DNA of 64,000 bases from Oopsacas minuta (GCA_024704765.1 JAKMXF010000340.1:124001-188000), one strand, 5' to 3'; shown: positions 50,201 through 59,808, counted from the first letter of the stretch. Translations and numbers: made by a program. The notes: a model not told the origin generated them from the sequence alone.

Positions 50201-53200
50201 TATTCTATGGCCAAATCCGATCATTTATAGACAAAAGAATTCCAGCATCTTGTTCATATTATACAAAATTTCAGAAAAATGGTAAGGAATTTGTTCATAT
50301 CATTGGCAGTAAGTGTTTTGCATCAAAAGCATTCTATTATCTTATAGAATGTCAGGAAATTATTCAAATACATTCAAAACCTGCAAGACTTTCAAAATAT
50401 ACCTAAATTAGTGAATATTGTACATTCATGTAATAAAGTAGACGTTAATTAGTAATTGCAAATATTTGTCGGTTTGATTCAAGTTGATTTTTACCAATCC
50501 GCCTACGAAAATGAAAGTTTTGTCATATTGCAATTGTTCCAATGATAGTGAAACATATCGCATAATATTACATGACATCCGCTTAACCGAACCGCGAGGT
50601 GAGATTCCAAAATAGCATTAGATTTTGCTTAAGTCAACGGTCGGTAAATGAAAACTTGTTCAATATATCGAATGTACGAGAAAGGATCCATACGAGATTC
50701 CGAATAGTATTTCCATACATATACATAATGTAATACGTATAATGTTGCCAGTTCAAGAACATGATATATGGATTATGGATTTGGCTTTTGTAAGAACTCT
50801 TGACTTTACATTAATTTTAGCTTTTGGCAAGAACTTGGCATGAACATGACACGAACTTTGTGAACACATCATCTAGCAAGACCAACCAAGTAGCAACACT
50901 GAATAATCAATAATCATAGCGGAAGTTACCTCCAAAGACTAGCAAATCAAGAAATATTCAAAGGTTCTAAGAATGCTTAATAAAATGTAACTTGTTCATT
51001 TGATAATGTACACCTAAGGGCACATAAAAGTTACAAAACATCATGAAATTCGTTTGAAATATAATTTGTAATCAACAGAGCTATGCTACGTGAGCCAAAA
51101 TGATATTAGTAACATGTGTGATAACGCTTAAGTGTTCAGGAAATTATTTACAATCCCAAGTTAATCTTTACTAACCAACTGAGCTAAGAAATTAGGGAAA
51201 CTGCAGACTTCTCAATTCCTTCGATTGAAATCTTAAAATCATAGCTAATTGGTACTAAAATTCCAATCACTCAGAAAAGTAGATAATCATATGAATTGCA
51301 TATTTTGGAAAAATTAAAATGAATATTACTATTACATTACGGATGCTAAAACTCAAAATAGATTACTACTCAATTTTGTAATATACATTACAAATAGTAT
51401 ATCTTAGAAAAACCACAAATCAACTTCTGTGCGGTTAATATTACCAAATCAATTTTAGTAGACTTTTGGAACAATAATAATATTATCCTACAAATATCCA
51501 TATTAGCAAAGAAAAGATAAAATTGAATTTTAAAATCTTGTTAGACATTTAAAATGTCAAAATCGAATTCTACGCCCCGCTTTACCCCTATTTAACAAGT
51601 GGAAGCTAATCTCTAGGATAATTTGAAATGTTCACCAAAAGGTGTGAAAATATGATTAATCATATGATAAATTCAGTGTAATAAGTGTATATATATTTAA
51701 TAGGATGTACTGAATAGAATTACAATCTACATCAATACAAATACAAGATACAGTGCTAATTAAATTACATACAGGCAAGAACTTGGCATGAACCGTCAAA
51801 GGGTTTAAAAATATACACATTAGAAATTTCCAAATGTCAGGTGTACAAACTAGATGTCATTACGAGTATACATGCCAAATTTGGTGTTTTCATCTATAAA
51901 GGTGTGAACAACAGAGCCAAAATAGAAGCCCGAGAATACTCTTTTATCGTAATACTACTTAACTACATGAAAATCGGGAATTCCATCCATGGTGATATAA
52001 CAGCCAAGGAAAATACTGTCAATGCTGGTTATAAGAACATCATCGGGAACTGGACATAATGTTCTTATAACCGGCATGTCGTATATAAGAACATGTTCTT
52101 ATAACCGGTGTTCTTATATCCGGCATCTGCTGTATTCGATATTCCATTATGTTATAACAAAATATTGAAAAATTCATATTGTTTGAATATAAAATTAGAA
52201 AAGATTTCCTCTAAGCATGCATTATTACTTACAAACCTACGTAGTTATAGTGTAAATTGAGATATCCTTATGATAACTGTAGAAAATGGATTATTAATTA
52301 TAGAAATGTGTAATCCAATGGTTGAGGAAATTCTCCGGAACTATAAATGATGATTCCATGTAGAGTTTATAATACAAGATTATAAATCAATTTTCATTAT
52401 TCAATGATTCAGCAATAGGAAGTTCAAGTTACAATGCATAAATGTTCCTGGAATAAAGTACAGACGTAAAGGATGAGATAAGAAAATGGATAATTTCAAA
52501 ATGGGTGTATTAGAAACTGATTTGTCCTGAATAAACCCTGAAGTTTATTTTATTCTTGGTCAATTTGATCTATACATTTAGTGATATATCAAATGTTGTG
52601 CCCTCTTCCAGTTTCCTAGAAATCATAGCCATGGATGAAAAACAACCACATTAGTATCGTATACAGATACGTAAGTAAGTCAGTGGCGGTCCCAGGGTAG
52701 GGGAAACGGAGCATTTTCCCAGGATTTGAAAATCTTGGCCCCTGCCTTGCCCCGGGCTATGCAAAATCCTGGGACAGCCCCTGAAGTCGTAGCATCGTCA
52801 CGTCAGGGAATAATCTATAAAAGAGGCGGAATTATAAATTACTCTCAAGACAATGCACACTACAAATCCAATTATCAAACACGATAATTACTTTCATAAA
52901 TTATTACTCTGCCCATTTGGTTCTATGAAATATTCAAATATTTACAAACAACTTCTACATTAATAAATTCATATATCAAAGCTTTCGATTGTATAACTTC
53001 TAACCGAATATATTAGTACAGTAATGTTAGCACATAATCGTATTGACATAATAGCACTGAAATTTGACTAATAAGCTTGATACTATGCAGGGCCGTTGAG
53101 AGCGCGAGCGGACCCCCTCTGATATTTTGTTCCGTTATCGTGAAGTGAATAAACTAAACGCAAACCATCGCATTCGTATTATATATATATATATTAAAAG

Positions 53201-54388
53201 TTAAACAAAAAGGTTGTCAGCCTATTTACGCGTGCCTGTCGTTTGGATCGTATCCCGTAAACTGAGTTAGTTATTGAAAAAAATTATAATTGATACAAAG
53301 TAAGTCAGGACTGGGTTTCTAAGAAGGATTAAATAACAAAGGTATTACTCTGTCCAGCGATGTCTTTATTTTCCCCTTTACTTGTCTACTTAATGCATGC
53401 AGCCAATAAAGCCCATACATACCTTCACAGACAGAATTTCTCGGGCCCTGGGGTAATTACCCCGCCGACTCCCCCCTCTCGACAGCCCTGATACTATGCA
53501 TGTATGTATAATATAGAAATTATAGTGGCGACATGTTGGCATATGTTTTTGAAATATGGGGAGGAGTACAGGTCCTATTTGAGGGTCTGGGAGTGCTTAG
53601 TACCAAATTGGACCATTGGACATATACTTTCTCCTGTATTATAGAATTTATCAAAAAATTTTAAACTTAGAAAATCAATCGAAACTGCATTAGAACATTC
53701 CTTACCAGATCCAGACTCTCCAGTAGCAACAATACAATGATCATCACGTGTTTTAGTAACTAATTGATAAGCAGCATCAGCTATAGAGAACGGATGTGGA
53801 GCATTCTGGAATAGCTCACTGCCCTTGTATGTCTCGATTACGTCATCACCGAATATCTTCATCTCCTATATAGAGAGATAAGCTATACGTAATTCACCGA
53901 TCAATCGAGGTTAATATCACCAAAGTAATTAATGTTACTGTAGATGATTATTTGATATTGAACCATGGATGGTGAATTTAGTATACTATATGGTGTATCA
54001 AATGTCCCGTCGAATCAAGCGAGCAGTGGTTCAAAGTGACCATATTTAAAACGGAGTTTCCTATACATCAATCACGTTCTAGCTCTGACCGCATTTTGTC
54101 ACGTGTTAACGAAACTACTATTTATCGCGAGATTCCCCTAAAAATCATGACTTAATTCCTACTTCTCCCCAGACAGCTAAAAGTTAAATAGTTATAATTC
54201 TAATAATATCCTTCACAAACACATACCTCGTACGGATTTACAGCAATGAGAGACTCTCCAATATAAGAGTATATCTGTTCAGATTCATAACGCATCTTTA
54301 AGTTGAGTATGAATGTGTCAAGTGTCAGGTTATCAACCTGAGTGAAGTCGGGTAACCCTTCTGGCATCTTTCGACGTCCTGCCTTCAT
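35214..54388 (-). CDS. MYO1D: Short-tailed class I myosin (MYO1D/G-like), 11 exons
   Basis: Exons, in transcript order: 54388-54227, 53865-53706, 43838-43541, 43087-42862, 42583-42399, 41524-41271, 38908-38613, 38228-37918, 37445-37130, 36809-36633, 35825-35214. All junctions are GT-AG and in phase, giving 998 aa (human MYO1D is 1,006). Motor: NLKMRYESEQIYSYIGESLIAVNPY; P-loop GESGSGKT, split by intron 2; switch I NNNSSRF; switch II DIYGFE; LYVRCIRPN. Neck: one clear IQ motif (ATVIQTIWRKHHAKR) and a second basic helix. Tail: a TH1 lipid-binding domain in the last two exons. Class I myosins move membranes along actin. Departures: Ser for Ala in the P-loop, RFLK for RFGK after switch I, and a changed relay region after DIYGFE. 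The introns hold a zinc transporter and three other genes. The symbol marks the subfamily, not strict orthology. Confidence 0.93.
36545..36625. mobile_element. Short MITE of the CAGTGGCGGTCCC family touching a myosin donor
   Basis: The ends CATTGGCGGTCCC and GGGACAGCCCCTG match 52681-52783, including the inner CTTGCCCGGGCTATGCAAAT word. It lies inside the myosin intron, starting one base beyond the six-base donor GTAAGT (36632-36627) of the exon at 36633-36809. Confidence 0.7.
36920..37114. mobile_element. MITE, CAGTCAACTCC/TATATCGAA family, in a myosin intron
   Basis: The right end ATATAACGGAGTTGACTG is followed by TA; the left end is diverged (CAGCCAACACCCGCTATATC). The interior shares ACCGAAGTAATTATCGCGG with the other copies. 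It ends 16 bases from a myosin exon. Confidence 0.65.
39600..40715 (+). CDS. SLC30A/ZnT-type zinc transporter, nested in a myosin intron
   Basis: 371 aa, one exon, opposite strand, entirely inside the myosin intron 38909-41270. It has a cytosolic N-terminus with a Cys-His cluster (CKCHS), then six predicted membrane segments. Two carry the cation-diffusion-facilitator zinc site: DSAHMLSD in segment 2 and HCIGDIVQS in segment 5. MHYGYHRAEVLGAV follows segment 2 as in ZnT2/3/4/8, and a C-terminal alpha/beta cytosolic domain has GVKRLHDLRIWNVNS. The His-rich loop between segments 4 and 5, usual in ZnT2/3/8, is replaced by a short charged stretch almost free of His. The C-terminal end keeps a C-x-x-C pair (CELC). 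It exports zinc from the cytosol into vesicles by proton exchange. The lack of introns suggests a retrocopy origin or an ancestrally intronless gene. Confidence 0.93.
   Translation: MEDVYMNREAGKLFSSNNYKLKYVTGSCQEIERIEHPKKNQNLCKCHSNDENWKSNKTREALIKLTIAAFLAIIFTIAEAVGGYISSSLAVLTDSAHMLSDFFGFIVSLVSLVISKRKPSRKMHYGYHRAEVLGAVFSVIIIWIVTALLVYEAIQRVIHLDYEIDADVMLITATAGLYINVLLSLVLQIPLPKFLLEKETFETRKTTPKVENINIRAALIHCIGDIVQSMGVIIAGIIIRFRPDLKIADPICTFIFSILVTITTLNILRDAVHILMEGAPGNIKVEEVKSFLLNIPGVKRLHDLRIWNVNSTRICLSVHLAVDFCGKYDALLERVINDLKERYNIDYTTIQVEYYNQEEYFNCELCTSQDK
41160..41251. mobile_element. CAGTGGCGGTCCC-family element near a myosin donor
   Basis: It ends GGACCGCCACTG, the inverted family terminus, 14 bases outside the six-base donor (41270-41265) of the myosin exon 41271-41524. 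The other end (GGAGGCAAGGCAACACC) is partly inverted to GGCTTGTTTGCCTCC inside. Confidence 0.5.
41763..41996 (+). CDS. Small acidic hypothetical protein in a myosin intron
   Basis: 77 aa on the strand opposite to myosin, within the intron 41525-42398. The first half is acidic and Ser-rich (DIDDVYLEDEYVPSSGSESETESS); the second half has ordinary composition (FSYTPKWLSKTPNQLKDEIP). Codon composition looks more protein-like than the random frames nearby, but no family is recognised and no poly(A) signal is seen. It could be one exon of a nested gene or chance. Confidence 0.3.
   Translation: MTISDIDDVYLEDEYVPSSGSESETESSISQARANTQGFETFSYTPKWLSKTPNQLKDEIPVNGYHNDVFPKQSLLT
44367..45461 (-). CDS. Cys-rich zinc-binding-like protein with PGMQ heptapeptide repeats
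   Basis: 364 aa, one exon, inside the 9.9-kb myosin intron, same strand as myosin. Residues 1-85 carry two linked Cys/His motifs: GTKRGRCAICEECYEY...CDYCDHKPIYH and GACACNKCHGY...CDYCDCAADKH. The same module opens the NHL protein at 46210-47961. A Gln-rich linker follows, then about 18 copies of a seven-residue repeat (Q-[HY]-P-G-M-Q-[GS]), a Tyr/Pro/Gly-rich stretch, and a C-terminal C-x4-GC...YDFCGKTC motif like the small zinc motifs found in some ubiquitin/ADP-ribose-related proteins. The repeat resembles phase-separating or annexin/scaffold-like linkers. No enzymatic domain is visible; function unknown. Confidence 0.8.
   Translation of the reverse strand: MGKDKFGTKRGRCAICEECYEYSPPREGSSLACDYCDHKPIYHTEIVVLGACACNKCHGYNTSNDCQYTTCDYCDCAADKHIGYEKIQGEMDKVKQRIKDLKSGHIPGKIQEQTATPQPQVQPQDQQEYGLQSSSIQIQPTGTQDQHPGMQGQGQYAGMQSQHPGMQGQHPGMQGQHPGMQGQHPGMQGQHPGMQGQHPGMQSQYPGMQGQHPGMQSQYPGMQGQHPGMQSQYPGMQGQHPGMQSQYPGMQGQHPGMQSQYPGMQGQHPGMQGQYPGMPGQQLPGQCYNPMAANPQYYYQQSPYSYNQPLTGMPYGSPGAGGGRGGHTVDNDNKCKGHGCTRQKRKKEDGKGYYDFCGKTCASK
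44640..45010. repeat. 21-bp coding minisatellite (42-bp higher-order unit)
   Basis: Tandem 21-bp units of the type CCGGGATGTTGACCTTGCATT encode the PGMQ heptapeptides. In the lower-coordinate half the units alternate strictly between two versions (QHPGMQS / QYPGMQG), making a 42-bp higher-order repeat; the other half is a more uniform single-unit run. Because 21 is a multiple of 3 and the unit has few stops, other frames on both strands also stay open here. Confidence 0.95.
45534..45718. mobile_element. MITE, CAGTCAACTCC/TATATCGAA family, best-preserved copy
   Basis: 185 bp. Left end CAGTCAACTCCCATTAAATC, right end (reverse complement) CAGTCAACTCCTGTGATATC. TA before the left end, TT after the right. 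Located just beyond the start of the PGMQ-repeat gene (45461), thus in its promoter region. Confidence 0.8.
46210..47961 (-). CDS. Cys-rich module + coiled coil + NHL beta-propeller protein
   Basis: 583 aa, one exon, inside the myosin intron. Residues 1-90 are the same double Cys/His module as in the gene at 44367-45461 (GTKRGRCVACGECEEY...CxCCAHNRKCH; GLCKCGHCHGY...CDYCACDAEKH). A Ser/Asn-rich linker and a coiled coil (~190-290) follow. The C-terminal ~260 residues form NHL-type blades: LNHAKGIAVDNETQNLYIADCLNDRIQVYDENG, a LPRRICISGQFLFITSG blade, and a last LFEPQGIAVNYAGSIYVVD. The layout (zinc module, coiled coil, NHL) mimics TRIM-NHL proteins, but the zinc module is not a RING or B-box that I recognise. 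NHL propellers bind RNA or protein. It is divergent from the paralogue at 48355, with 393 bp between the two starts. Confidence 0.85.
   Translation of the reverse strand: MGKDAQGTKRGRCVACGECEEYEQQAEDDTCQCCAHNRKCHVKVVTLGLCKCGHCHGYSSKNEFQYFQCDYCACDAEKHVGWERVHVEYERVKTLVKEENLIQLDSPTFAESEKQFQFTGNPVDMSIDKITSAERSCLFEIAPSCELSHSLSCQSMPNLLQVDKNRNSLPASGLPSLLNIPIENKYLDDLREKIEIVKLELKKKYEKLHHLLSLSEMEKFRDLDIIYEHYEKLFADRIININELEIAKNTVFDSLNQSDLKPAYAKIISTLETEKKAYQNFTVDVPDLIVHWDELSFQDSLQNICHIIEVKSPGKFFKMKPNWHQSKRGNGPEDLNHAKGIAVDNETQNLYIADCLNDRIQVYDENGIFLETFCQKKVLLPRRICISGQFLFITSGLHQLNKINKYTGEIIGKTEFEFSLSGIDSKGNKYLYVCDLLNLQIVVVRISNLKFKRKFTLKATNNSDTQTRDIRVEATAIYVLFHKSQFPLQSFTHEGVLIRHIVTETMVLDAKYFCLDASSNILISDSGSHQIRVFSPQGDLVQVVGRKGKENPGDLFEPQGIAVNYAGSIYVVDMKVEANLQAF
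47962..48354. promoter_or_regulatory. Shared head-to-head upstream region of two NHL genes
   Basis: 393 bp separate the two divergent start codons, so the region must contain both promoters. It is AT-rich; no TATA or Inr element can be assigned with confidence. Confidence 0.45.
48355..49588 (+). pseudogene. NHL-repeat paralogue without the Cys-rich module, frameshifted
   Basis: It is homologous to residues ~190-583 of the neighbouring gene but starts directly with the coiled coil (MAEESTKLNKQELDIL). The first frame ends at 49407, after SSNFFDI. The rest of the last blade continues in another frame (about 49388-49588, ISDSSSHQIRVFSPQG to LQAF). At the break the DNA has seven T's (49392-49398) where the paralogue has TATTCT, i.e. 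one extra base. Without that base the product would be about 410 aa. It may be a real inactivated copy, a truncated but working protein of 350 aa, or a homopolymer sequencing error. The 3' part is almost identical to the paralogue while the 5' part is strongly diverged. It also lies inside the myosin intron, on the opposite strand. Confidence 0.7.
49812..49987. mobile_element. TA-flanked MITE, CAGTAAAACnT family
   Basis: 176 bp with inverted ends CAGTAAAACCTT / AGAAGTTTTACTG and TA on both sides (49810-49811, 49988-49989). Internal GTGTACAC words are also inverted. Only this copy was noticed. Confidence 0.85.
52016..52132. mobile_element. Degraded MITE of the CAGTGGATGCCGG family
   Basis: The ends CTGTCAATGCTGGTTATAAG and (reverse complement) CAGCAGATGCCGGATATAAG resemble 10721-10835. 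Inside, TGTTCTTATAACCGG is repeated twice, as if a second end were nested. Confidence 0.65.
52681..52783. mobile_element. CAGTGGCGGTCCCAGG-family MITE, longest copy
   Basis: It starts CAGTGGCGGTCCCAGGG and ends TCCTGGGACAGCCCCTG, imperfect inverted ends. 103 bp; the core CCCGGGCTATGCAAAATCC is shared with 36545-36625. Confidence 0.75.
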
Positions 54389-57300
54389 TTCCGTTTAATA
54401 TTATTTGACTAGTGAAAGCTAATATAAGGAATAAAACAGAGCCTTTCAAACTGGGAACTTCCAAATTCGTGAAAAATCTCACGTTTCTATCGTAAGATGT
54501 ACGATTTAGTATTTTGAATTAAAGACGGCCAGTCAATACCCACTTTTTGAAAATATAATGGCACAAGTATCACACATAGCGTTTCTAAAGTGTAATATAT
54601 AGCTCAAATCCCTGGTAAACATTTGAAGCTATATCTCAATTATTTACTGAAAGATTTTCGATTTTGGGGGCAAAGCATAATGCAGAGATGCCAACTCTCA
54701 AGCCTCTTAAGATATCAAAAAGTGTGATCCCATGTCATATTATGATTCTTCACTGATGCTGAAAGCCAAATCAGAGTTACCTCTAACTCTCGGGGGGGAA
54801 TACATCTGAAGGAGGGTGTTGTCAATATTCTGGGAGTACAACCAAAAATCCGGGTGGTACTGGCAAAAAATGTGATAAAGTCGCCTAGGGATCGAACTTT
54901 TTAAGCGAAAATTCCAAGGAGGTAAGGTCTAAAAATGAGAAAATTCCAGGGGGATACCCCAAGATTACATACATAATTTTATACTTTTGGACATTTTAAA
55001 ATAGACGTGCATTTCGAACCATGGATCTTTAAAGAATCTTTGATATCCACAAGCTGTGAAATGTAGTCACAAAACTTCATTGTATTGGTTAACAAGTAAT
55101 CAAAATTTATTCAATATGAAGAAAACAATTAGTGTATAGTGAAAATGTAGAGGGAGCACTGGTGATAATATAAGGCTGAAACCCTTCTGGACAAAATTGG
55201 TATATGAAAAGACCAAACATTTGTAGTCAATATACGCCAGAAATGGTGGAAACCGTTAGTAAGATATCTAACAAAATTTTATTACGATTCGAAAAGTTGA
55301 TTCCATTTTATCAGAGGTTGAGGAACCCTTTAAACGTGACGTAACGCAAAATGTTTCTTCTGAGAAACCCAAAATAACAATAAATTCTGTTTTTTCCAAA
55401 TTTAGACAAAATTTGATTATTCAAGAAAATTATAATAGAAGTCCCCCTTATAGAGGTAAATTTCAATGGTGTGAGGCATAATCATCTGTAAAGCATGCCT
55501 CATTCCCCACTCCCTGCTTATAGAGGTTCGTTTCTATGGAAATGAATGAGAGTGGACCAAAATTGCCTCGCTTATAGAGGTTGTACTGTACGTAGCAAGT
55601 ATAGTGTAAATAATATCCGCACAATTATTTTACCATCCCTATTAGATTTAAAATTCCTTAATGATCTACAATTTTACAATAAAATGAGAATAAGAAAACA
55701 TCCACACTAGAATAATAGAGCGATAATATTCAATTATACGTACATAGATATGATAGGGAATTTTTAATATAAAACAATGTATTTTTATGAGAACTTAATT
55801 GAATAATTGTATAAATCAAGACTATTATCAAGTAATAGAAACAAAAGGATACTTATACACTAATTGAATAATATGACTTAACAGGGCCGACGGAGCCAGT
55901 ACGGCCTGTCCAATTTTTAAATCCTCCAATAGATTTAGTTGTTGAAACAAAACCGTATTAAATCCTTGTTTCCGCCGTTCCTGCATAAGATTTTAGGAGA
56001 ATGTGTTATTATAAAATACGAGACTTTTAATTTAAAATTTGGCTAAAATTAGATATGATGGAATTCAAGACATTTGAGGTTACAATAATGATTGGAAGGA
56101 TATATAGGACATTTCTACAGCTTCTATGAGGTGAGTGGGCTAAAGAAGTAGAATTCACAGGTAATGTTTTCTATGTGTCCAATTCTCTCTAATTGTCCCA
56201 GAGATGCCAACTCTCACGCTTTTCAGGGGTAAAAAAAGTGAAAGCTCACGCCATTTTATGATTTACATTTTGATACTGAAATGCCAAATTTCATTCATTT
56301 TGAGAAGAAATCTCACTGCTTTGCGAGACGCCAGGTTGAGCATCTACGCAAAAAAGTATGAGACTCCCATCATATGCAGTACAGATTCTTGTATGCAAAA
56401 GTTGCATACAATAAAAGTTGGCCAGCGTCTATATTGAATTTTCCATGTAACATAACTGCATGAAATTTTGGTTTTTGGAATTTGTAGGCAATTTTGTGCA
56501 TGCAAGAATACTACACCATGTTGTATGTATAGTGAGATTTGCATTCAACATGTTACATAGAATAAAACAGTTCAATTTTTCTGCAACATTTTGAACGAAA
56601 TTATATTTTCATGCAACATTGTTGTATCTTGTTTGTTGGCTTGTTGCAATACATTGTTTACGCTGGGTTCAGTCCCGCATGTTATCATAAATATTCGGGC
56701 TAAGAAGTCCACAATAAATTGAATTTTTCTTATTTTGTTTGAATAACTGTTTCAATGAAGTATCAATACTCAATTAGAAATCGTTGGAGCAATCAATTCT
56801 TGGAATAAAACATTTTATTGTACTCATTGTGTGTGAATGACCATTCATTCTATGTTATTATTGTAAAAAACTTTGATGGTGAACTTTAATTGAGAAATAA
56901 TTATGGGTTGAATACAACCTATATTCTCCAATTATGAATAAATTTAGAATTTCAACAGATTTACCAAAATATCGATTCCAAATCCAATTTCAATTTTCTC
57001 GCTAAAAACCAGATAATTGAAGCATTCATAGTCTTCAACTATAAAAATAGAAATATTTTGTTAAATAATATTTCTGAATAAACGAACGAAAATCATGAAA
57101 AATACGCGAAATACAGCCAACCTTTTCGAAAATTTTCAAATTTTCTCATAATCAGAATTTTGTATATTCCTAAATTAATTTCTAAAATGGAATAGAAATT
57201 CAGAGATTCTTCGTTTTGAAACGAAGAATATCTGAATTTGAATAAATTGTGCCAAAATGAATACCAAAATTCGAATGTTCCTTCATTTCGAAAGTCGTTC

Positions 57301-57625
57301 GTTCGTTCAGCCCTAATATTACTTGAATAACAATTTGCATATGCACTAAGCTAAAAATATTCAAAAACTTTCGAGCTATTAAAATGTCAATCCTCATACA
57401 GGATCAAGTAGAATTTAAATAATATATCCGCATGAGAAACTTTTGCAAATAAAACATTCCCAAACATGGATGTTTGTAAATAAATACCCAGATCCTATAC
57501 CCGAGTAGTTAATTATTTTGCATCCGGCTTCACCATTTTTGCATGCGGAGACCATTTTAATATATGTGACTTTCAGTGTATTTGCAATAAATATTTTGTT
57601 TATATATTCAGATCTATCTGTGACG
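54389..57625. other. Intergenic, repeats only
   Basis: No supported gene. The repeat at ~55440-55588 pairs with 18135-18328. Two diverged copies of a GATGCCAACTCTCA-starting element lie near 54687 and 56205. Bases ~56380-56660 are rich in GCATGCAACATTG-type words that recur near 60100-60220, 63180-63360 (inverted) and 63700-63770. Confidence 0.55.
55440..55588. repeat. Interspersed repeat, copy 2 of a pair
   Basis: Matches 18135-18328 over most of its length. The right end ...AGAGGTTGTACTG is followed by TA. CTTATAGAGG occurs at both ends and in the middle. Confidence 0.7.
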
Positions 57626-59808
57626 ATGAGACTAGCCCTAGGCCTTGTGCTAGCATTAGCATTAATCGGTAAGCAAAATTTACACATACACTTTCCAAAT
57701 AAATATTTATAATTACATATGATAGCCCAACTAAATGGCGCCCAGCTTGACAAATATGACTATGATGTCATGTATGATGACCAAGAGGAATTTGATGACA
57801 AAAATTGGTTTGACAACCAAGGTAAGAAAATTTGTTAACAATATTACAGTTGTTCAAAATTTCCGCATATAATACACAAATTACTGGATATTTACATACC
57901 CATTACACGAAGTTGTGAAAATATCCGGTTTCAGCAGTATATTGAGATATACAAATACATTTCCATTTTTTGTTAAACACTGAAATATATGTAGAAGATG
58001 ACATGGTTAAACTCCCTCAAGGTGGAGATGAACAAATGAAAGCTCCAACTGAGGAGGATATCATGATGTCCTCTCCTCAAAAGGATGAGACTCTTCCAGA
58101 ATCAAAGACTGTGAATAATGGAGAGACCTTTGAAGAATTGCTAGCAGGTAACGAGGGATATGTGTAAAATCTCCGATACGTTATTTAGAAAAATTACCCG
58201 ATATGATAAACTCGGTTCGATATTACTAAAATATGAAAATATTCAAAAATTCGGAAAATATGGATAAAATTTTGGTAAAATACAGAAATTTATGAAACTT
58301 TCGGGAACAATTATCGTATTTCCATGTTTTGAATTTCGATATTTTGATATCACGTATATCGATAATTGGGGTATATGCCTGATATTTTTGATAGTTTTCG
58401 ATCTTTTTGGAATGTAAGATATTTTAGAAATTTTCTTTTCGGATATATTCGTACTATACATTGCAGGTAAACTAATCAGTAAACTCTATCATACTTAACA
58501 ACCCCTTGTAACTGTTTCCGTGGATATTTTCCTCGAAATCCCTCGATTTTCAAACTTTCTCTGGAATTCTATTTTTCTATGCTAATTATACGAGTTTTTC
58601 CCTAATTTTAAACGATATATTTGTATTATTGTACAATACTTTTCCTATAGCAAAATCATCTTTACTTGGAGAACCTGTTGATGGTTAGTGTACATAAGTA
58701 TTTGAGATAAATCTGTCCAATGTTTATCTTAATTTTGTATTTTTAGAGGATACTATCGATATGAACATCTTCCCAAGAGAAGATGAGGTGGACAAATCGA
58801 TGTTTCTGAGCGAGAAAGGTAAGTCATTTATTGTTGCCTAAAAAGTAATTTATCTAAAATGAGAGTTACATGGGACCATATAGCACATCCAATTTAGGTG
58901 CTTATAATTGAAGCATAGGGAAAAATACAAATTGAAAAGTAGTTACCGTATTTTCCTGAGTAAGCCACGAGGATAGAAAAAGATGTGGATAAAATGTATA
59001 GCCACCCTCTAGAAGAACACTTGTTGAAATTTCCGCCACATTTGACCATTCAACAAATTAGTTGCCCAAAATCTTTGTATTTCAAAAATTGAAAAGGCGA
59101 AAATGCCCACGAAAATAATACTGTAATTATATTTCAATCACTTCTGTTGGACCAATTAAGATAAAGGAGAGTTGAAATCGAGAAAGTTTCGAGTCGGGTT
59201 CTGAAATGTGAACGATTCCAACTGATACAAAAGCTCTGCTTAATAGAATAATCAGTGGCCGCGTAATCGGATTTAAATGCCCTGGTCTCAAAGTGACCCA
59301 TCAATCGGAGTCAATAGTAATAATTCAACATGCACTCTATTATTTGATTCTATTGTGTTTAGAAATGAATTTGACTGGATCCAGATGCTCAATGCCCATC
59401 CATTATCCCAATAGAGGTGGAAAACGTGCTGTCCCTGGAACCCGATGGGTCGCTGTTAAATCTCATAAATGGCTTTATGCAACTATTTGTCGTACTTGCT
59501 ATGGTGATATCCCAGGCTTCTACTGGGGAGGTTATTGCTACTTTGAATATAATCGCCGGCTGTATCGTACATGTACTTGGGACTGGACTGGACTTATTTA
59601 CGGCAAAACTTATCTGTATTCTAGATGTCACAGAAGTCGTTGTACCATCTTTGGTGGATACCAAAAGAATTACAAAAACCCATGGTTCCTTTGTGTAGCC
59701 AGGCACGGAGGTTGGCTAGTACCAGGAAAAGGTGACGTATATACTAGGTTATGCTGGTATTTAAAGGGTCGGCATTCCAGGAACTTCTATTGGCTTGTTG
59801 CCCATTAA
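57626..59808 (+). CDS. Secreted protein with acidic pro-region and DM9-like tandem domain
   Basis: Six exons join in phase: 57626-57668, 57726-57821, 57995-58147, 58651-58683, 58747-58818, 59363-59808 (280 aa). All five introns are phase 1. The signal peptide MRLALGLVLALALIAQLNGA is split by intron 1. Residues ~20-130 are very acidic (DKYDYDVMYDDQEEFDD...). The last exon codes for a ~148-residue domain that is basic, rich in Trp and Tyr, and has nine Cys. It contains two similar halves: WLYATICRTCYGDIPGFYWGGYCYF and WFLCVARHGGWLVPGKGDVYTRLCWY. The spacing (aromatic, R-x-x-x-G, PG, Cys-aromatic) resembles paired DM9 (DUF3421) repeats, a lectin-like fold in invertebrate immunity. That match is by eye and moderate. 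Alternatives: a cationic defence protein held inactive by its acidic pro-part, or a matrix protein. It faces the TRAF gene tail to tail. Confidence 0.75.

Larger units (their letters stand above)
49589..53705. other. Remainder of the large myosin intron, no gene seen
   Basis: 4.1 kb of AT-rich intron. It contains MITEs at 49812-49987, ~52016-52132 and 52681-52783, and a short AT microsatellite near 53180. The open frame 51841-52059 runs into a MITE and is not supported. Confidence 0.6.

Noticed and set aside
51841-52059. 72-aa open frame in the myosin intron
   Set aside because: Its end runs into a degraded MITE; no protein-like pattern.
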